Positions 1-8,258 of a stretch of 64,000 bases of DNA are shown in pieces (position 1 is the first letter of the stretch; each line of letters starts with the position of its first letter). The stretch is from Bradyrhizobium sp. 1(2017) (lineage in GTDB: Bacteria > Pseudomonadota > Alphaproteobacteria > Rhizobiales > Xanthobacteraceae). Below the pieces are notes generated by a model. That model made no database searches. It was not told the origin of the DNA and saw only the letters and a list, made by a program, of their open reading frames with translations. Location: contig NZ_CP050022.2 of NCBI RefSeq assembly GCF_011602485.2, forward strand, positions 4,918,001 to 4,982,000, read 5' to 3'. Position numbers and translations under genes: made by a program.

Positions 1-390
1 ATGACCGCAATGGGCCGCGCCGCGGCAGCGACCTTGCCGCCGGCCGATGCAGCCCAACTGGAACGGCGCATCGCTGCCGAAGACTCCGAGTTGTGGGCGG
101 CCGTCCAGGACAAATATCGCGCGGGCCTCGCTCAATCCGTCAGCCGCGGCTTCTGCACCTGCTGGGGCGAGTATATGGCTTCGATCCACGCCGTCGCCGC
201 GCCGCTGTTTCACGCGAGCGAGTCAAAGCAGTCGTTCTCGATCAATTGCGGCATCCCCGCATTCCGGCTTCAGCCTGGACAGCTGGAAGGCGAGATCGGC
301 CCGCGCATCGCCGCGCTCGCCGACAGCATTCGCGCCCTCGTCGGCCAAACGGCGCCCGCCGCGTCGCCGCGCAAAACAAGAAAATCATGA
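1..390 (+). CDS. IclR-family transcriptional regulator, C-terminal part (5' cut by window edge)
   Basis: The visible 129 residues are the effector-binding half of an IclR-type regulator. A segment at residues 49-70 (RGFCTCWGEY, then HAVAAPLF) and the SINCGIPAFRL stretch at 80-90 resemble the GAF-like IclR ligand domain, and the chain ends in a short basic tail. No winged helix-turn-helix is present, and full family members are about 250 residues, so the true start lies before base 1 and the ATG at base 1 is probably internal. It lies 15 bp before a CoA-transferase gene on the same strand and is the likely local regulator of the catabolic genes that follow; that role is inferred from position. 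Confidence 0.75.
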   Translation: MTAMGRAAAATLPPADAAQLERRIAAEDSELWAAVQDKYRAGLAQSVSRGFCTCWGEYMASIHAVAAPLFHASESKQSFSINCGIPAFRLQPGQLEGEIGPRIAALADSIRALVGQTAPAASPRKTRKS

Positions 391-405
391 GCGCAGGGAA
401 ATGAC

Positions 406-1602
406 ATGGCTGGGCCGCTCGAGGGTTTGAAGGTTCTCGACATCGCGACGATCATCGCCGCGCCGTTCGCCGCGACGCTGCTGACCGACTACGGCGCGGA
501 CGTGCTCAAGATCGAGATGCCCGGGCATGGCGATGGTGTGCGATCGTTTCCGCCGCTCAAGGACGGCAAGCCGCTGTGGTGGAAGGCCGCCAATCGCAAC
601 AAGAAGCTCGCTACGCTCGATCTCCGCACGCCGGAAGGGCTTGCGCTGTTCAAGCGGCTGCTTCCCCGCTTCGACGTGCTGATCGAGAATTTCCGTCCGG
701 GAACGCTCGATCGCTGGGGCCTGTCCAGGGAGGTGCTGTGGTCGATCCAGCCGCGCCTCGTCATCCTGCGCGCCACCGCCTTCGGGCAGAATGGGCCCTA
801 CCGCGAACGACCCGGCTTTGCCCGTATCTTCGAAGCCATGGGCGGGCTCACCTACATTACCGGCGAGAGCGAAGGCGAACCGACACATCCAGGATATCCA
901 ATCGGGGATTCGATCGGCGGCCTGTTTGGCGCGGTCGGCGTTCTCGCGGCCCTGTGGAAGCGGGCCCGCGATCCCAATGCGCCAGGCAAGGAGATCGATC
1001 TGGCGCTGACCGAATCCGTCTTCCGGCTGCTCGACGTTCTCGCCATCGAGCACGACCAGCTCGGCACCGTTCGCGGCCGCATCGGCAACGCCAACGGCTA
1101 TTCGGCCCCGGCCGCCGTGTTTCGCACCAGCGACGATCATTGGGTGACGCTCGCAGGCTCGACCAACGCACTGTTTGCAGCAAACTGCCGGGCGATCGAT
1201 CGCTCCGACCTCATCGATGATCCGCGCTTCGCCACGAATGACAAGCGTGTCAAGCACGCCGCAGGGCTCAACGACATCTTCGCGGCCTGGTGCGCAGCAC
1301 ACCCACTCGACGAGGTTCTAGCGACGTTCAGTGCGGCGCAAGGAACGCTGGCGCCGATCTATTCGATCAACCAGATCGCCAACGACCCGCAGGTGCGAGC
1401 GCGCGAGGTCATCACACGCGTCCCCGACGGGGATTTTGGCACCGTTGCCATGACCAACGCCGTTCCACGCTTCACCGTGGACCCGGCGCGATTGAGGCAC
1501 GCCGCCGGCGACATCGGCCAGGACAACCGCGAGGTCTATCGCGACTGGCTCGGCCTGTCCGACCAGGAGATCGAACAGCTCACCCAACGAAAGGTGATCT
1601 GA
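406..1602 (+). CDS. Class III CoA-transferase (CaiB/BaiF family)
   Basis: The 398-residue protein has the family length and the typical N-terminus (PLEGLKVLDIATIIAAPF). The catalytic Asp expected near position 169 in formyl-CoA transferase is Asp168 here, in YPIGDSIGGL. These intertwined-dimer cytosolic enzymes move CoA between carboxylic acids through an aspartyl-CoA anhydride. Start: two ATGs occur at 401 and 406; the one at 406 is in frame, with a purine-rich AGGGAAA stretch upstream. Its neighbours, a regulator and two periplasmic solute receptors, suggest that an imported carboxylate is activated here. The acid cannot be told from sequence. Confidence 0.9.
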   Translation: MAGPLEGLKVLDIATIIAAPFAATLLTDYGADVLKIEMPGHGDGVRSFPPLKDGKPLWWKAANRNKKLATLDLRTPEGLALFKRLLPRFDVLIENFRPGTLDRWGLSREVLWSIQPRLVILRATAFGQNGPYRERPGFARIFEAMGGLTYITGESEGEPTHPGYPIGDSIGGLFGAVGVLAALWKRARDPNAPGKEIDLALTESVFRLLDVLAIEHDQLGTVRGRIGNANGYSAPAAVFRTSDDHWVTLAGSTNALFAANCRAIDRSDLIDDPRFATNDKRVKHAAGLNDIFAAWCAAHPLDEVLATFSAAQGTLAPIYSINQIANDPQVRAREVITRVPDGDFGTVAMTNAVPRFTVDPARLRHAAGDIGQDNREVYRDWLGLSDQEIEQLTQRKVI

Positions 1603-1639
1603 CCTTCAGAGACCAAAACAACAAAATGGGAGGAAAACA

Positions 1640-2626
1640 GTGACGTTGTTCAAGGTCACACGCCGGACACTGCTGGGCACATTCGCAGGCGGCCTCGCCG
1701 TCAGCTCAGGCTTGACGGCACGCGCCGAGGACGCCTGGCCTTCGCGGATGGTGCGGCTGGTCTCCCCTTACGGGCCCGGCGGCTCCAACGACATTTCGCT
1801 CCGTCTGCTTGCCGAAGAGTTCGGCCGCAGCCTGCGTCAGCAGTTCATCGTCGAGAACAAGCCGGGCGCCGGCACCCGCATTGCCAACGACATGGTCGCG
1901 CATGCACCGGGCGATGGTTATACCTTCCTCTATGTCGCCGCGCCCTACGCTACCGCCGAAGCGCTGTTCGGCAAGCTGACCTATGACCGCAAGGCCCTGC
2001 AGCCGGTCGCCATGGCGGTGGTTGCGCCGCTCTTCCTGATCATCAGCGCGGACGCGCCGTTCAAGACATTGCCCGCGTTGATCGCCTACGGAAAATCGAA
2101 GCCCGACGGCCTCACCTTCGCCTCCCCTGGCGCGGGCTCGCAGCCGCATCTTGCCGGCGAGCTCCTATTCCGGGACGCCGGCGTCAAGGGCCTCAACATC
2201 CCGTTCCGCGGCGATGCCGCCTCCTACACCGAGCTGCTCGCCGGCCGCGTCGATGCCACGCTGACGGCGCTGCCGACCGCGCTGCCCTACATCCAGAGCG
2301 GCAAGTTCATCGTGCTCGGCGTCGCCTCGCCAGAGCGCAGCCCGCTCTACCCGCAGGCGCCGACCTTGCGCGAACAAGGCTTTCCCAATGTCGCCGCGGC
2401 CGGCTGGTACGGCTTCATGGCTCCTGCGACGACGCCACGCATGATCGTCGACAAGCTCCAGGCCGAGATTTTGCGCGCGCTCGCCGAGCCCGCAATCAAG
2501 GACAAGCTGACTGCGCAAGGGCTCGAGGTGCGCGCGGGCACCGCCGTGGAGTTCGCCCAGTTCGTCGACAACGAGACGCAGAAATGGACCCGGCTGATCC
2601 GCGACGCCGGGCTCAAGGGCGAGTAA
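1640..2626 (+). CDS. Bug-family periplasmic solute-binding receptor (tripartite tricarboxylate transport type)
   Basis: The protein has 328 residues and starts at GTG, five bases after an AGGA ribosome site. Residues 8-30 form a twin-arginine-like leader (RRTLLGTF, then a hydrophobic stretch and an Ala-rich cleavage region). The mature part carries Bug signatures PYGPGGSNDI near residue 48 and ENKPGAG near 74, which build the carboxylate-binding loops. Bug receptors bind small carboxylates in the periplasm. No TctA/TctB membrane genes are visible, so it either feeds an unlinked transporter or acts as a sensor, as many orphan Bug proteins may. It is probably co-transcribed with the CoA-transferase 37 bp upstream. 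Confidence 0.88.
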   Translation: MTLFKVTRRTLLGTFAGGLAVSSGLTARAEDAWPSRMVRLVSPYGPGGSNDISLRLLAEEFGRSLRQQFIVENKPGAGTRIANDMVAHAPGDGYTFLYVAAPYATAEALFGKLTYDRKALQPVAMAVVAPLFLIISADAPFKTLPALIAYGKSKPDGLTFASPGAGSQPHLAGELLFRDAGVKGLNIPFRGDAASYTELLAGRVDATLTALPTALPYIQSGKFIVLGVASPERSPLYPQAPTLREQGFPNVAAAGWYGFMAPATTPRMIVDKLQAEILRALAEPAIKDKLTAQGLEVRAGTAVEFAQFVDNETQKWTRLIRDAGLKGE

Positions 2627-2641
2627 CGGGGGAGATCGGGT

Positions 2642-3862
2642 ATGAAACACGTCCTTGTCAAACGCACCGCGATTTCTACGCTCTTTCTCACGCTCTCGAT
2701 CGTGGGCGCGCAGGCGCAGAAAAAATACGATGCCGGTGCGTCCGACACCGTGATCAAGGTCGGCCAGACCATTCCGCTGAGCGGTCCTGCCTCGGCCTAC
2801 GCCGTGATCGGCAAGACCCAGGCCGCCTACATGAAGATGATCAACGACCAGGGCGGCGTAAACGGCCGCAAGGTCGAACTGATTCAGTATGACGATGCCT
2901 ATTCGCCGCCGAAGACGGTGGAACAGGTTCGCAAGCTGGTGGAAAGCGACGAGGTGCTGCTGACGTTCCAGATCATCGGCACCGCGCCGAACGTCGCCGT
3001 GCAGAAATACCTCAACGCAAAGAAGATCCCGCAGCTCTTCGCGGCCACCGGCGCCGCACGCTTCACCGATCCGAAGAATTTTCCCTGGACCATGGGCTTC
3101 AATCCCTCCTACCTCGTCGAGGGCCGGATCTATGCGCAGTACCTCCTGAAGCACCATCCGAACGCAAGGATCGGCGTGCTCTTCCAGAATGACGACCTCG
3201 GCAAGGACTATCTCGCCGGCCTCAAGGCCGGTCTCGGCGACAAGGCGAAGATGATCGTGGCCGAGACCTCTTATGAGATCACCGAGCCGACCATCGACTC
3301 GCAGATCCTGCGGCTGAAGGACGCCGGCGCCGATGTGCTGTTCAGCGCCACGACGCCGAAACAGGCGGCGCAGGCGATCAAGAAGGTCGCCGAGATCGGC
3401 TGGAAACCGCTGCACATCATCGACATCAACGCTTCCTCGGTCAGCGCCGTCCTGAAGCCGGCAGGCCTCGACAACGCCAAGGGCGTCGTCAGCGTCGGCT
3501 ATGTCAAGGATGCCGCCGATCCCGAATGGAAGGACGATGCCGGCATGAAGCGCTATCTCGCCTTCATGGCGAAGTACTATCCGGAGGGCGACAGGGATTC
3601 GAACCTGAACGTCTACGGCTACATCACCGCGCAGCTCCTGGTGCAGGTGCTCAAGCAGTGCGGCGACGACCTCACCCGCGAGAGCGTGATGCGGCAAGCC
3701 GCCAGCCTGAAGAACGTCGAACTCGACCTGACGCTGCCGGGGATCTCGGTCGCCACCACGCCGACAGACTACCGCGTCAACAAGCAGTTCCAGATGGTGC
3801 AGTTCGACGGCCAGCGCTGGCAGAAGCTCGGGGACATCATCACGGACGAAGCGAAAGAGTGA
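2642..3862 (+). CDS. ABC-transporter substrate-binding protein, branched-chain amino acid (LivK) type
   Basis: This 406-residue periplasmic binding protein has a cleavable signal (residues 1-23, ending AQAQ), followed by the two-lobe type I fold. The start of the fold reads KVGQTIPLSGPASAYAVIGK, and VNGRKVELIQYDDAYSP follows near residue 78. Such receptors in rhizobia bind amino acids, aromatic acids or other carboxylates. It lies 15 bp downstream of the Bug receptor with a GGGGGAGAT ribosome site, so it belongs to the same operon. No permease or ATPase genes follow, because the next gene is on the other strand; the receptor must share an unlinked ABC system. Confidence 0.88.
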   Translation: MKHVLVKRTAISTLFLTLSIVGAQAQKKYDAGASDTVIKVGQTIPLSGPASAYAVIGKTQAAYMKMINDQGGVNGRKVELIQYDDAYSPPKTVEQVRKLVESDEVLLTFQIIGTAPNVAVQKYLNAKKIPQLFAATGAARFTDPKNFPWTMGFNPSYLVEGRIYAQYLLKHHPNARIGVLFQNDDLGKDYLAGLKAGLGDKAKMIVAETSYEITEPTIDSQILRLKDAGADVLFSATTPKQAAQAIKKVAEIGWKPLHIIDINASSVSAVLKPAGLDNAKGVVSVGYVKDAADPEWKDDAGMKRYLAFMAKYYPEGDRDSNLNVYGYITAQLLVQVLKQCGDDLTRESVMRQAASLKNVELDLTLPGISVATTPTDYRVNKQFQMVQFDGQRWQKLGDIITDEAKE

Positions 3863-3886
3863 GCGAGACATCGTCCCAGGCGGCCG

Positions 3887-4153
3887 TCAATGCCCTCCGG
3901 CGCGGCGGCCGCCGCTGCGGATGTATTCATCCGCTTCCTCGACATGATGCTGATATTCGGAGATCGCGCGATTGGCCATGCGGATGCGGTTGGCGTGCCC
4001 CTCCTCGACCATCATGGTGATGCGCTGCGCCAGGAACACGCAGGCCTCGAATTCGTCCCGGATGGCGCCGGTCCGCGACAGAAAATCCCAGGCGATCTCG
4101 TAGGCCTGCTCGGCGGCCGGATGACGATAGTCGCTGAAGATAATATGCGTCAT
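3887..4153 (-). CDS. Small hypothetical protein
   Basis: The 88-residue protein (MTHIIFSDYRHPAAEQAYEI...) is predicted to be mostly helical and is rich in Ala, Glu, Arg and His. It shows no signal peptide, membrane segment or recognisable motif. A longer reading frame runs up to 4228, but the extra 25 residues look unlike the rest, so the ATG at 4153 was chosen; its ribosome site is weak. It converges with the solute receptor gene. I do not recognise a family. Confidence 0.55.
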   Translation of the reverse strand: MTHIIFSDYRHPAAEQAYEIAWDFLSRTGAIRDEFEACVFLAQRITMMVEEGHANRIRMANRAISEYQHHVEEADEYIRSGGRRAGGH

Positions 4154-4329
4154 CACTGCCAAAGCCGCAGGGCAGCGATCGTTCCTATTCGTTGAACGCA
4201 ACGCCCGGCTGAAAGCAGGCAACGCCACCGGCCGCCTTGGCCGGTGGCTCGATTTCGGCGAGAAACGCAGGAAGAATCAGGCTATCTGAGGCTGATGCGT
4301 CGGTCAGAACGTGCGCAAATGGCCGTCCG

Positions 4330-4367
4330 TCATTCCGGGATGACACGAAGCATCGATCCCGGAATGA
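4330..4367. repeat. Palindromic repeat, truncated member of the GTCATTCCGGG family
   Basis: A perfect 12-bp inverted repeat (TCATTCCGGGAT at 4330-4341, complement at 4356-4367) encloses a 14-base loop, 10 bp past the stop of the AHSA1 gene. The sequence matches the outer part of longer copies at 14013, 30509 and 44055. It could fold in the transcript and protect the mRNA end. Confidence 0.75.
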
Positions 4368-4377
4368 TCGGTTTGCC

Positions 4378-4869
4378 TCATCGCTTCAGCCCGCTCACAT
4401 ACGCCGCCAGCTTGTCCAGCGTCTGATAGCCGTATTCGACGGCGCCGAAGCCGATCATGCCATCGCGCTGCTCGGTGCTGGACGCCAGCTGGCGCATCAT
4501 CAGCACGGTCTTGCCGTTGCTCTGCTCTGCAAAGGTGACGGTGAAACGGAACATGCCGGGATCGTCGTCCTGGTCGAGGCCGTGATCCATCTCCATCAGG
4601 TGCGGCCGCTCGATGCGGCGGAAGCGCATGCGGTTGGGATAGACCGTGCCGTCGGGGCCGATCATGTTGAAGCGCCAGACCCCGCCGACCCGCACGTCGA
4701 TTTCGAAGGTCTCGACCTTGAATCCCTTCGGCCCGAACCATTGCGGCAGATGCTTCGGATCGGACCAGGCCTCGAACACCAGATCGCGCGGCGCGTCGAT
4801 CACGCGCGACATCACGATCTCCCGGTCGAGCGACCATTGCGACAAGGCTGGATTGGCAGAATTCGTCAT
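4378..4869 (-). CDS. SRPBCC / AHSA1-domain protein
   Basis: The 163-residue protein has an Activator-of-Hsp90-ATPase-1-like START/SRPBCC fold. Visible family features are IDAPRDLVFEAWSDPKHLPQWFGP near residues 24-50, the GGVWRFNMIGPDG strand and the final helix GYQTLDKLAAYVSGL. Members bind hydrophobic ligands in a deep cavity; the ligand is not predictable. The ATG at 4869 overlaps the stop codon of the upstream ArsR gene in a TGATG arrangement, and a GTG sits one codon earlier. ArsR-AHSA1 pairs are common in actinobacteria and rhizobia and are usually autoregulated two-gene operons. Confidence 0.85.
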   Translation of the reverse strand: MTNSANPALSQWSLDREIVMSRVIDAPRDLVFEAWSDPKHLPQWFGPKGFKVETFEIDVRVGGVWRFNMIGPDGTVYPNRMRFRRIERPHLMEMDHGLDQDDDPGMFRFTVTFAEQSNGKTVLMMRQLASSTEQRDGMIGFGAVEYGYQTLDKLAAYVSGLKR

Positions 4870-5252
4870 CACTCAGAACCTTTCCGTTTGGTTGTTCGGG
4901 ACGGCCGCTTGGTGGCCGCCCTCTCTTTCTTGAGCTGCATCACGTAGGCTTCGAACCGGTCGAGCCGTGCCTCCCAGATCGCACGCTGCTGCTGGAACCA
5001 CTCTTCCGCACCGAGCAGCGCATCCGGGCTGAGGCGGCAGGTGCGCACGCGGCCGGACTTCTCCGACAGCACGAGCCCGCTCGTCTCCAGCACATGGATG
5101 TGTTTCATGAAGCTCGGCAGCGCCATGTCGAAGGGATCGGCGAGTTCGCCGACCGATGCCTCGCCCGCGCAGAGCCGCATCACGATCGCCCGCCGCGTGG
5201 GATCGGCGAGCGCGGAGAAGATCTGGTCGAGCCGGGAGAATTGGTTAGCCAT
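4869..5252 (-). CDS. ArsR/SmtB-family transcriptional regulator (AHSA1-paired type)
   Basis: This 127-residue winged-helix repressor has the HTH around residues 15-75 (QIFSALADPTRRAIVMRL, then ASVGELADPFDMALPSFMKHIHVLE). It lacks the CxC metal-binding pair of the arsenic and cadmium sensors, so it is probably not a metal sensor. The C-terminal tail is basic. It is the first gene of a two-gene operon with the AHSA1 protein. A perfect GTTAGC-N6-GCTAAC dyad covers its start codon and a second near-perfect copy lies 49 bp upstream, which fits autorepression (see operator entries). Confidence 0.88.
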   Translation of the reverse strand: MANQFSRLDQIFSALADPTRRAIVMRLCAGEASVGELADPFDMALPSFMKHIHVLETSGLVLSEKSGRVRTCRLSPDALLGAEEWFQQQRAIWEARLDRFEAYVMQLKKERAATKRPSRTTKRKGSE

Positions 5253-5261
5253 GAAGCTAAC
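5244..5261. promoter_or_regulatory. Probable ArsR operator, site 1
   Basis: A perfect dyad, GTTAGC-CATGAA-GCTAAC, overlaps the ATG of the ArsR gene (5250-5252). It matches the TTAGC...GCTAA type of half-site reported for ArsR proteins of this class. A repressor bound here would block transcription or initiation of its own operon. Confidence 0.65.
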
Positions 5262-5292
5262 TATACGGCGTCGCCATTCGCTGTCAATGATT

Positions 5293-5310
5293 GTTAGCTA
5301 CATGGCTAAG
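5293..5310. promoter_or_regulatory. Probable ArsR operator, site 2
   Basis: GTTAGC-TACATG-GCTAAG repeats site 1 with one mismatched outer base. It starts 49 bp from site 1, inside the region expected to hold the promoter of the ArsR operon. Two sites suggest cooperative binding. Confidence 0.6.
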
Positions 5311-5433
5311 TTATTTCTTCCAAGCTATTTCTCGCGGACGGCGCGGCGGAGCTGCAACGCAATCGTGAATTGGGACGCGCGCCCGTTCACGTTAAGAAGG
5401 GCTCGGGGGCGCATCGCATCTTGCGTCAGAGCC

Positions 5434-6597
5434 GTGTCGTCTGTTGCCACCTCATCGCACCTCACGCGGCGGGCGCTCGCCCGCGCAGCGCTCGTTCCAC
5501 TCGCCCTCGCCTGGCCTCGCCGCGCCCTGGCGGATTCCGACATGATTGCGCAGATGCGCGACATCGTCGCGAGCCATCTGGCGCAGACCGTGACGGCGGA
5601 CCATGCGGGCGGTCTCGCCGCCGCGCTGTATGCCGGCCGCCATGTCGAGTTCTTCACCTACGGTTCTGCCGACGATACCGCAAGACGGAAGGTGACGCCG
5701 GACACGCTGTTCAATCTCGCCTCCTTGCGAAAGCCGTTCGAGGCGACGCTTGTGGCGCTCGGCACGCTGCGCGGCGAGCTGCGGCTCGACGATCGCCTGA
5801 CAAAATACCTTCCCGAGCTGGGCGGCGACTACATCCGCCAGGTGACCGTTGGCCAGTTGGTCACGCACACCTCGGGGCTGTTGCTGCCGACCGACCATCC
5901 GCCCTGGCCGGACGCGCAGTTTACCCGCGGCCAGTTCGTCGCCATGCTGAATGCCTTTGCGCCTGCCCCCGGCGTCGCGCCCGGCCGGCAGCGCATCTAT
6001 ACCCATGCCGGCTACGTGCTGCTTCAGCTCGTGCTCGAGCGCCGCTACGGCATGCCGATCGCGCCCTTGTTCGAGCAGCGCATCCTCAAGCCGCTGGGCA
6101 TGAGCGCGACCTGCGTCCCCGAACGCGGCGAAGACAATCGCGCCGTCATGGACGAAGCCTGGATGCGGCGCGCGGCCCAGGGCTATTCAGATCAAGGCAT
6201 GGCGATCGGGCCGGTCGGCAACCAGCAGAGCTATTTCGATTTTCCCGGGACCGGCCAGATGTTTTCGTCCGCGCGCGATCTTGCGACCTTCGTCGCCGCC
6301 TGCGTCGACGGCCGCTCGATCGACCCACATCTGCGCGATGCGCTGCGGATGACGCAGCGCCAAGCTTTCCGTGTCGACGAGAAATTCGGACAAGGCATGG
6401 CCTGGGAGAGCGTGCATCTTCCCGGCGTCACCGTCGTGGACAAGCCGGGCGGCCTCAACAACGCCTCCGGCTATATCGGCCTCGTGCCGGCGCAGCGGCT
6501 CGGCATCGTCCTGCTCGCCAATCGCGGCGAATATCCGCACGAGATTGCGCGCTACAGGATCCTGCCGGAACTGGCGCGGCTCGTCGCCTCACATTGA
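5434..6597 (+). CDS. Serine hydrolase, class C beta-lactamase / penicillin-binding-protein-like
   Basis: The protein has about 387 residues. A twin-arginine-like leader (TRRALARAALVPLALAW, ending in ALA) marks it as exported. The SxxK nucleophile motif is SLRK in FNLASLRKPFEA. The second motif, usually YxN, reads YTH in IYTHAGY, and the third region reads DKPGG where HTG or KTG is usual, so it is more likely an esterase or peptidase than a resistance enzyme. Start: the frame is open back to 5041, but that part overlaps the ArsR gene. The GTG at 5434 precedes the leader and is a tentative choice; the ATG at 5302 would fall inside operator site 2. Confidence 0.75.
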   Translation: MSSVATSSHLTRRALARAALVPLALAWPRRALADSDMIAQMRDIVASHLAQTVTADHAGGLAAALYAGRHVEFFTYGSADDTARRKVTPDTLFNLASLRKPFEATLVALGTLRGELRLDDRLTKYLPELGGDYIRQVTVGQLVTHTSGLLLPTDHPPWPDAQFTRGQFVAMLNAFAPAPGVAPGRQRIYTHAGYVLLQLVLERRYGMPIAPLFEQRILKPLGMSATCVPERGEDNRAVMDEAWMRRAAQGYSDQGMAIGPVGNQQSYFDFPGTGQMFSSARDLATFVAACVDGRSIDPHLRDALRMTQRQAFRVDEKFGQGMAWESVHLPGVTVVDKPGGLNNASGYIGLVPAQRLGIVLLANRGEYPHEIARYRILPELARLVASH

Positions 6598-6607
6598 GGT
6601 GCCGCGC

Positions 6608-7309
6608 TCAAACCGAGCGCGTCAGTCCGCCATCGACGCGGATGTTCTGGCCGGTGATGTAGGCCGCGCCGTCGGACGCGAGGAACGAGACCGTCGCGGC
6701 GACCTCCTCGACCTTGCCGTAGCGCTTCATCGGCACGCTGTCGCGGCGCGCATCCAGCTGCGGCAGGCTGTCGATCCAGCCCGGCAGCACGTTGTTCATG
6801 CGAACATTGTCGGCGGCATAGGTATCGGTGAAGATCTTCGTAAAGGCGGCAAGGCCCGCGCGGAACACCGCCGAGGTCGGGAACATCGCGCTGGGCTCGA
6901 ACGCCCAGGCGGTCGAGATGTTGATGATGGCACCGCGCTTCTGCGCCTGCATCACCGGTGTGACCAGCCTGGTCGGACGGATCACGTTGAGCAGATACGT
7001 GTCGAGGCCGGCATGCCACTGCTCGTCGGTGATCTCGGTGATCGGCGCGCGCGGCCCGTGGCCGGCGCTGTTGACGAGCACGTCGATGCGTCCCCATTTG
7101 GCCAGCGCGCCGTCGACGAGACGCTTCAGATCGTCATTGGACTTGTTCGAGCCGGTGACGCCGAAGCCGCCGAGCTCGGCCGCCAGCGCCTCACCCTTGC
7201 CGGAGGACGACAGGATCGCGACGCGAAAGCCGTCCGCCGCGAGCCGCCGCGCGGCCCCTGCCCCCATGCCGCTGCCGCCCGCGGTGACGAGTGCAACCTT
7301 CTCCGCCAT
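6608..7309 (-). CDS. Short-chain dehydrogenase/reductase family protein lacking the YxxxK motif
   Basis: The 233-residue Rossmann protein begins with a nucleotide-binding glycine loop (VTAGGSGMGAG, residues 8-18), has NSAGHGP in place of NNAG, and keeps a Ser in INISTAW. Where classical SDRs have YxxxK, this protein reads FRAGLAAF, so both the catalytic Tyr and Lys are replaced (F and L). The C-terminus (SFLASDGAAYITGQNIRVDG) is typical. It may be a non-catalytic or differently acting SDR. A GAGGATGA ribosome site precedes the ATG. It converges with the serine hydrolase, with 10 bp between the stops. Confidence 0.85.
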   Translation of the reverse strand: MAEKVALVTAGGSGMGAGAARRLAADGFRVAILSSSGKGEALAAELGGFGVTGSNKSNDDLKRLVDGALAKWGRIDVLVNSAGHGPRAPITEITDEQWHAGLDTYLLNVIRPTRLVTPVMQAQKRGAIINISTAWAFEPSAMFPTSAVFRAGLAAFTKIFTDTYAADNVRMNNVLPGWIDSLPQLDARRDSVPMKRYGKVEEVAATVSFLASDGAAYITGQNIRVDGGLTRSV

Positions 7310-7414
7310 GACCGATCATCCTCTGATATCGTTGAGACGAGCCGCAGGCCCGGCCTATCATGAGGCCTTCTACCGCCAGACCGGCTGGCAGGTCCACAGT
7401 CGAGAACATTCGTC

Positions 7415-8257
7415 ATGAGCAATCTGCAGATCCGCAATTTGCGTCCCGAGGAGATTGCCCTCGCCATCGACTGGGCCGCAGCGGAAGGCTGGAATCCGGG
7501 CCTTGCCGACGCCGCCTGCTTCGCGCTCCCTGATCCGCAAGGCTTCTTCGTCGGCGAGATCGACGGCGCGCCGGTCGCGACCGTCTCCTGCGTCAATTAC
7601 GACGACCGCTTCGCCTTCCTCGGCTTCTACATCGTGCGCGCAGGTTTTCGCGGCAAAGGCCATGGCCTGCGCATCTGGAACGCGGCGATCACGCATGCGG
7701 GCGCGCGCGTGATCGGGCTCGATGGCGTGGTCGCGCAGCAGGACAATTACAAAAAATCCGGCTTCCGGCTTGCTTACGCCAATATCCGCTACGGTGGCAT
7801 CGTGGCCGCACCACCGAAACCGCCCGCCGAAATCGTCGCCCTCGACAAGATCCCGTTCGCAACCGTTGAAGCCGATGACGCAACCGTCTTTCCTGCCGCG
7901 CGCGGCACCTTCCTGCGCGCCTGGATCAACACGTCGGGCCATGTCGGCCGCGCGCTGCTGCGTGATGGCAGGCTCACCGCATGGGGCGTGATCCGGCCGT
8001 GCCGGACCGGCCGCAAAATCGGCCCGCTCGTCGCCGACGATCGTGCGGCGGCGATGGCGGTCGTGCAGGCTTTGCTGGCGCACGCGGACGGCGGCGAGGT
8101 CTTCCTCGACGTCCCCGCCGTCAATGCCGAGGCCGTCGCGCTCGCGGGCGAGCTCGGATTCAAGCCGGTGTTCGAGACGGCGCGGATGTACACCGGCCCC
8201 GTCCCGCCGCTGCGCGTCGACCGCGTCTTCGGCGTGACCAGCTTCGAGCTCGGATAG
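7415..8257 (+). CDS. GNAT-family N-acetyltransferase with C-terminal Acetyltransf_18 domain
   Basis: The 280-residue protein contains an N-terminal GNAT domain (residues 1-130) with the acetyl-CoA pyrophosphate loop RGKGHG in RAGFRGKGHGLRIWNA near 72-87. A second domain follows and ends in PPLRVDRVFGVTSFELG, the pattern of the Acetyltransf_18 family. Two-domain members of this group act on small molecules or proteins that cannot be deduced here. It is divergent from the SDR gene, 105 bp away. Its stop codon is separated by one base from that of the next, convergent gene. Confidence 0.87.
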   Translation: MSNLQIRNLRPEEIALAIDWAAAEGWNPGLADAACFALPDPQGFFVGEIDGAPVATVSCVNYDDRFAFLGFYIVRAGFRGKGHGLRIWNAAITHAGARVIGLDGVVAQQDNYKKSGFRLAYANIRYGGIVAAPPKPPAEIVALDKIPFATVEADDATVFPAARGTFLRAWINTSGHVGRALLRDGRLTAWGVIRPCRTGRKIGPLVADDRAAAMAVVQALLAHADGGEVFLDVPAVNAEAVALAGELGFKPVFETARMYTGPVPPLRVDRVFGVTSFELG

Positions 8258-8258
8258 C

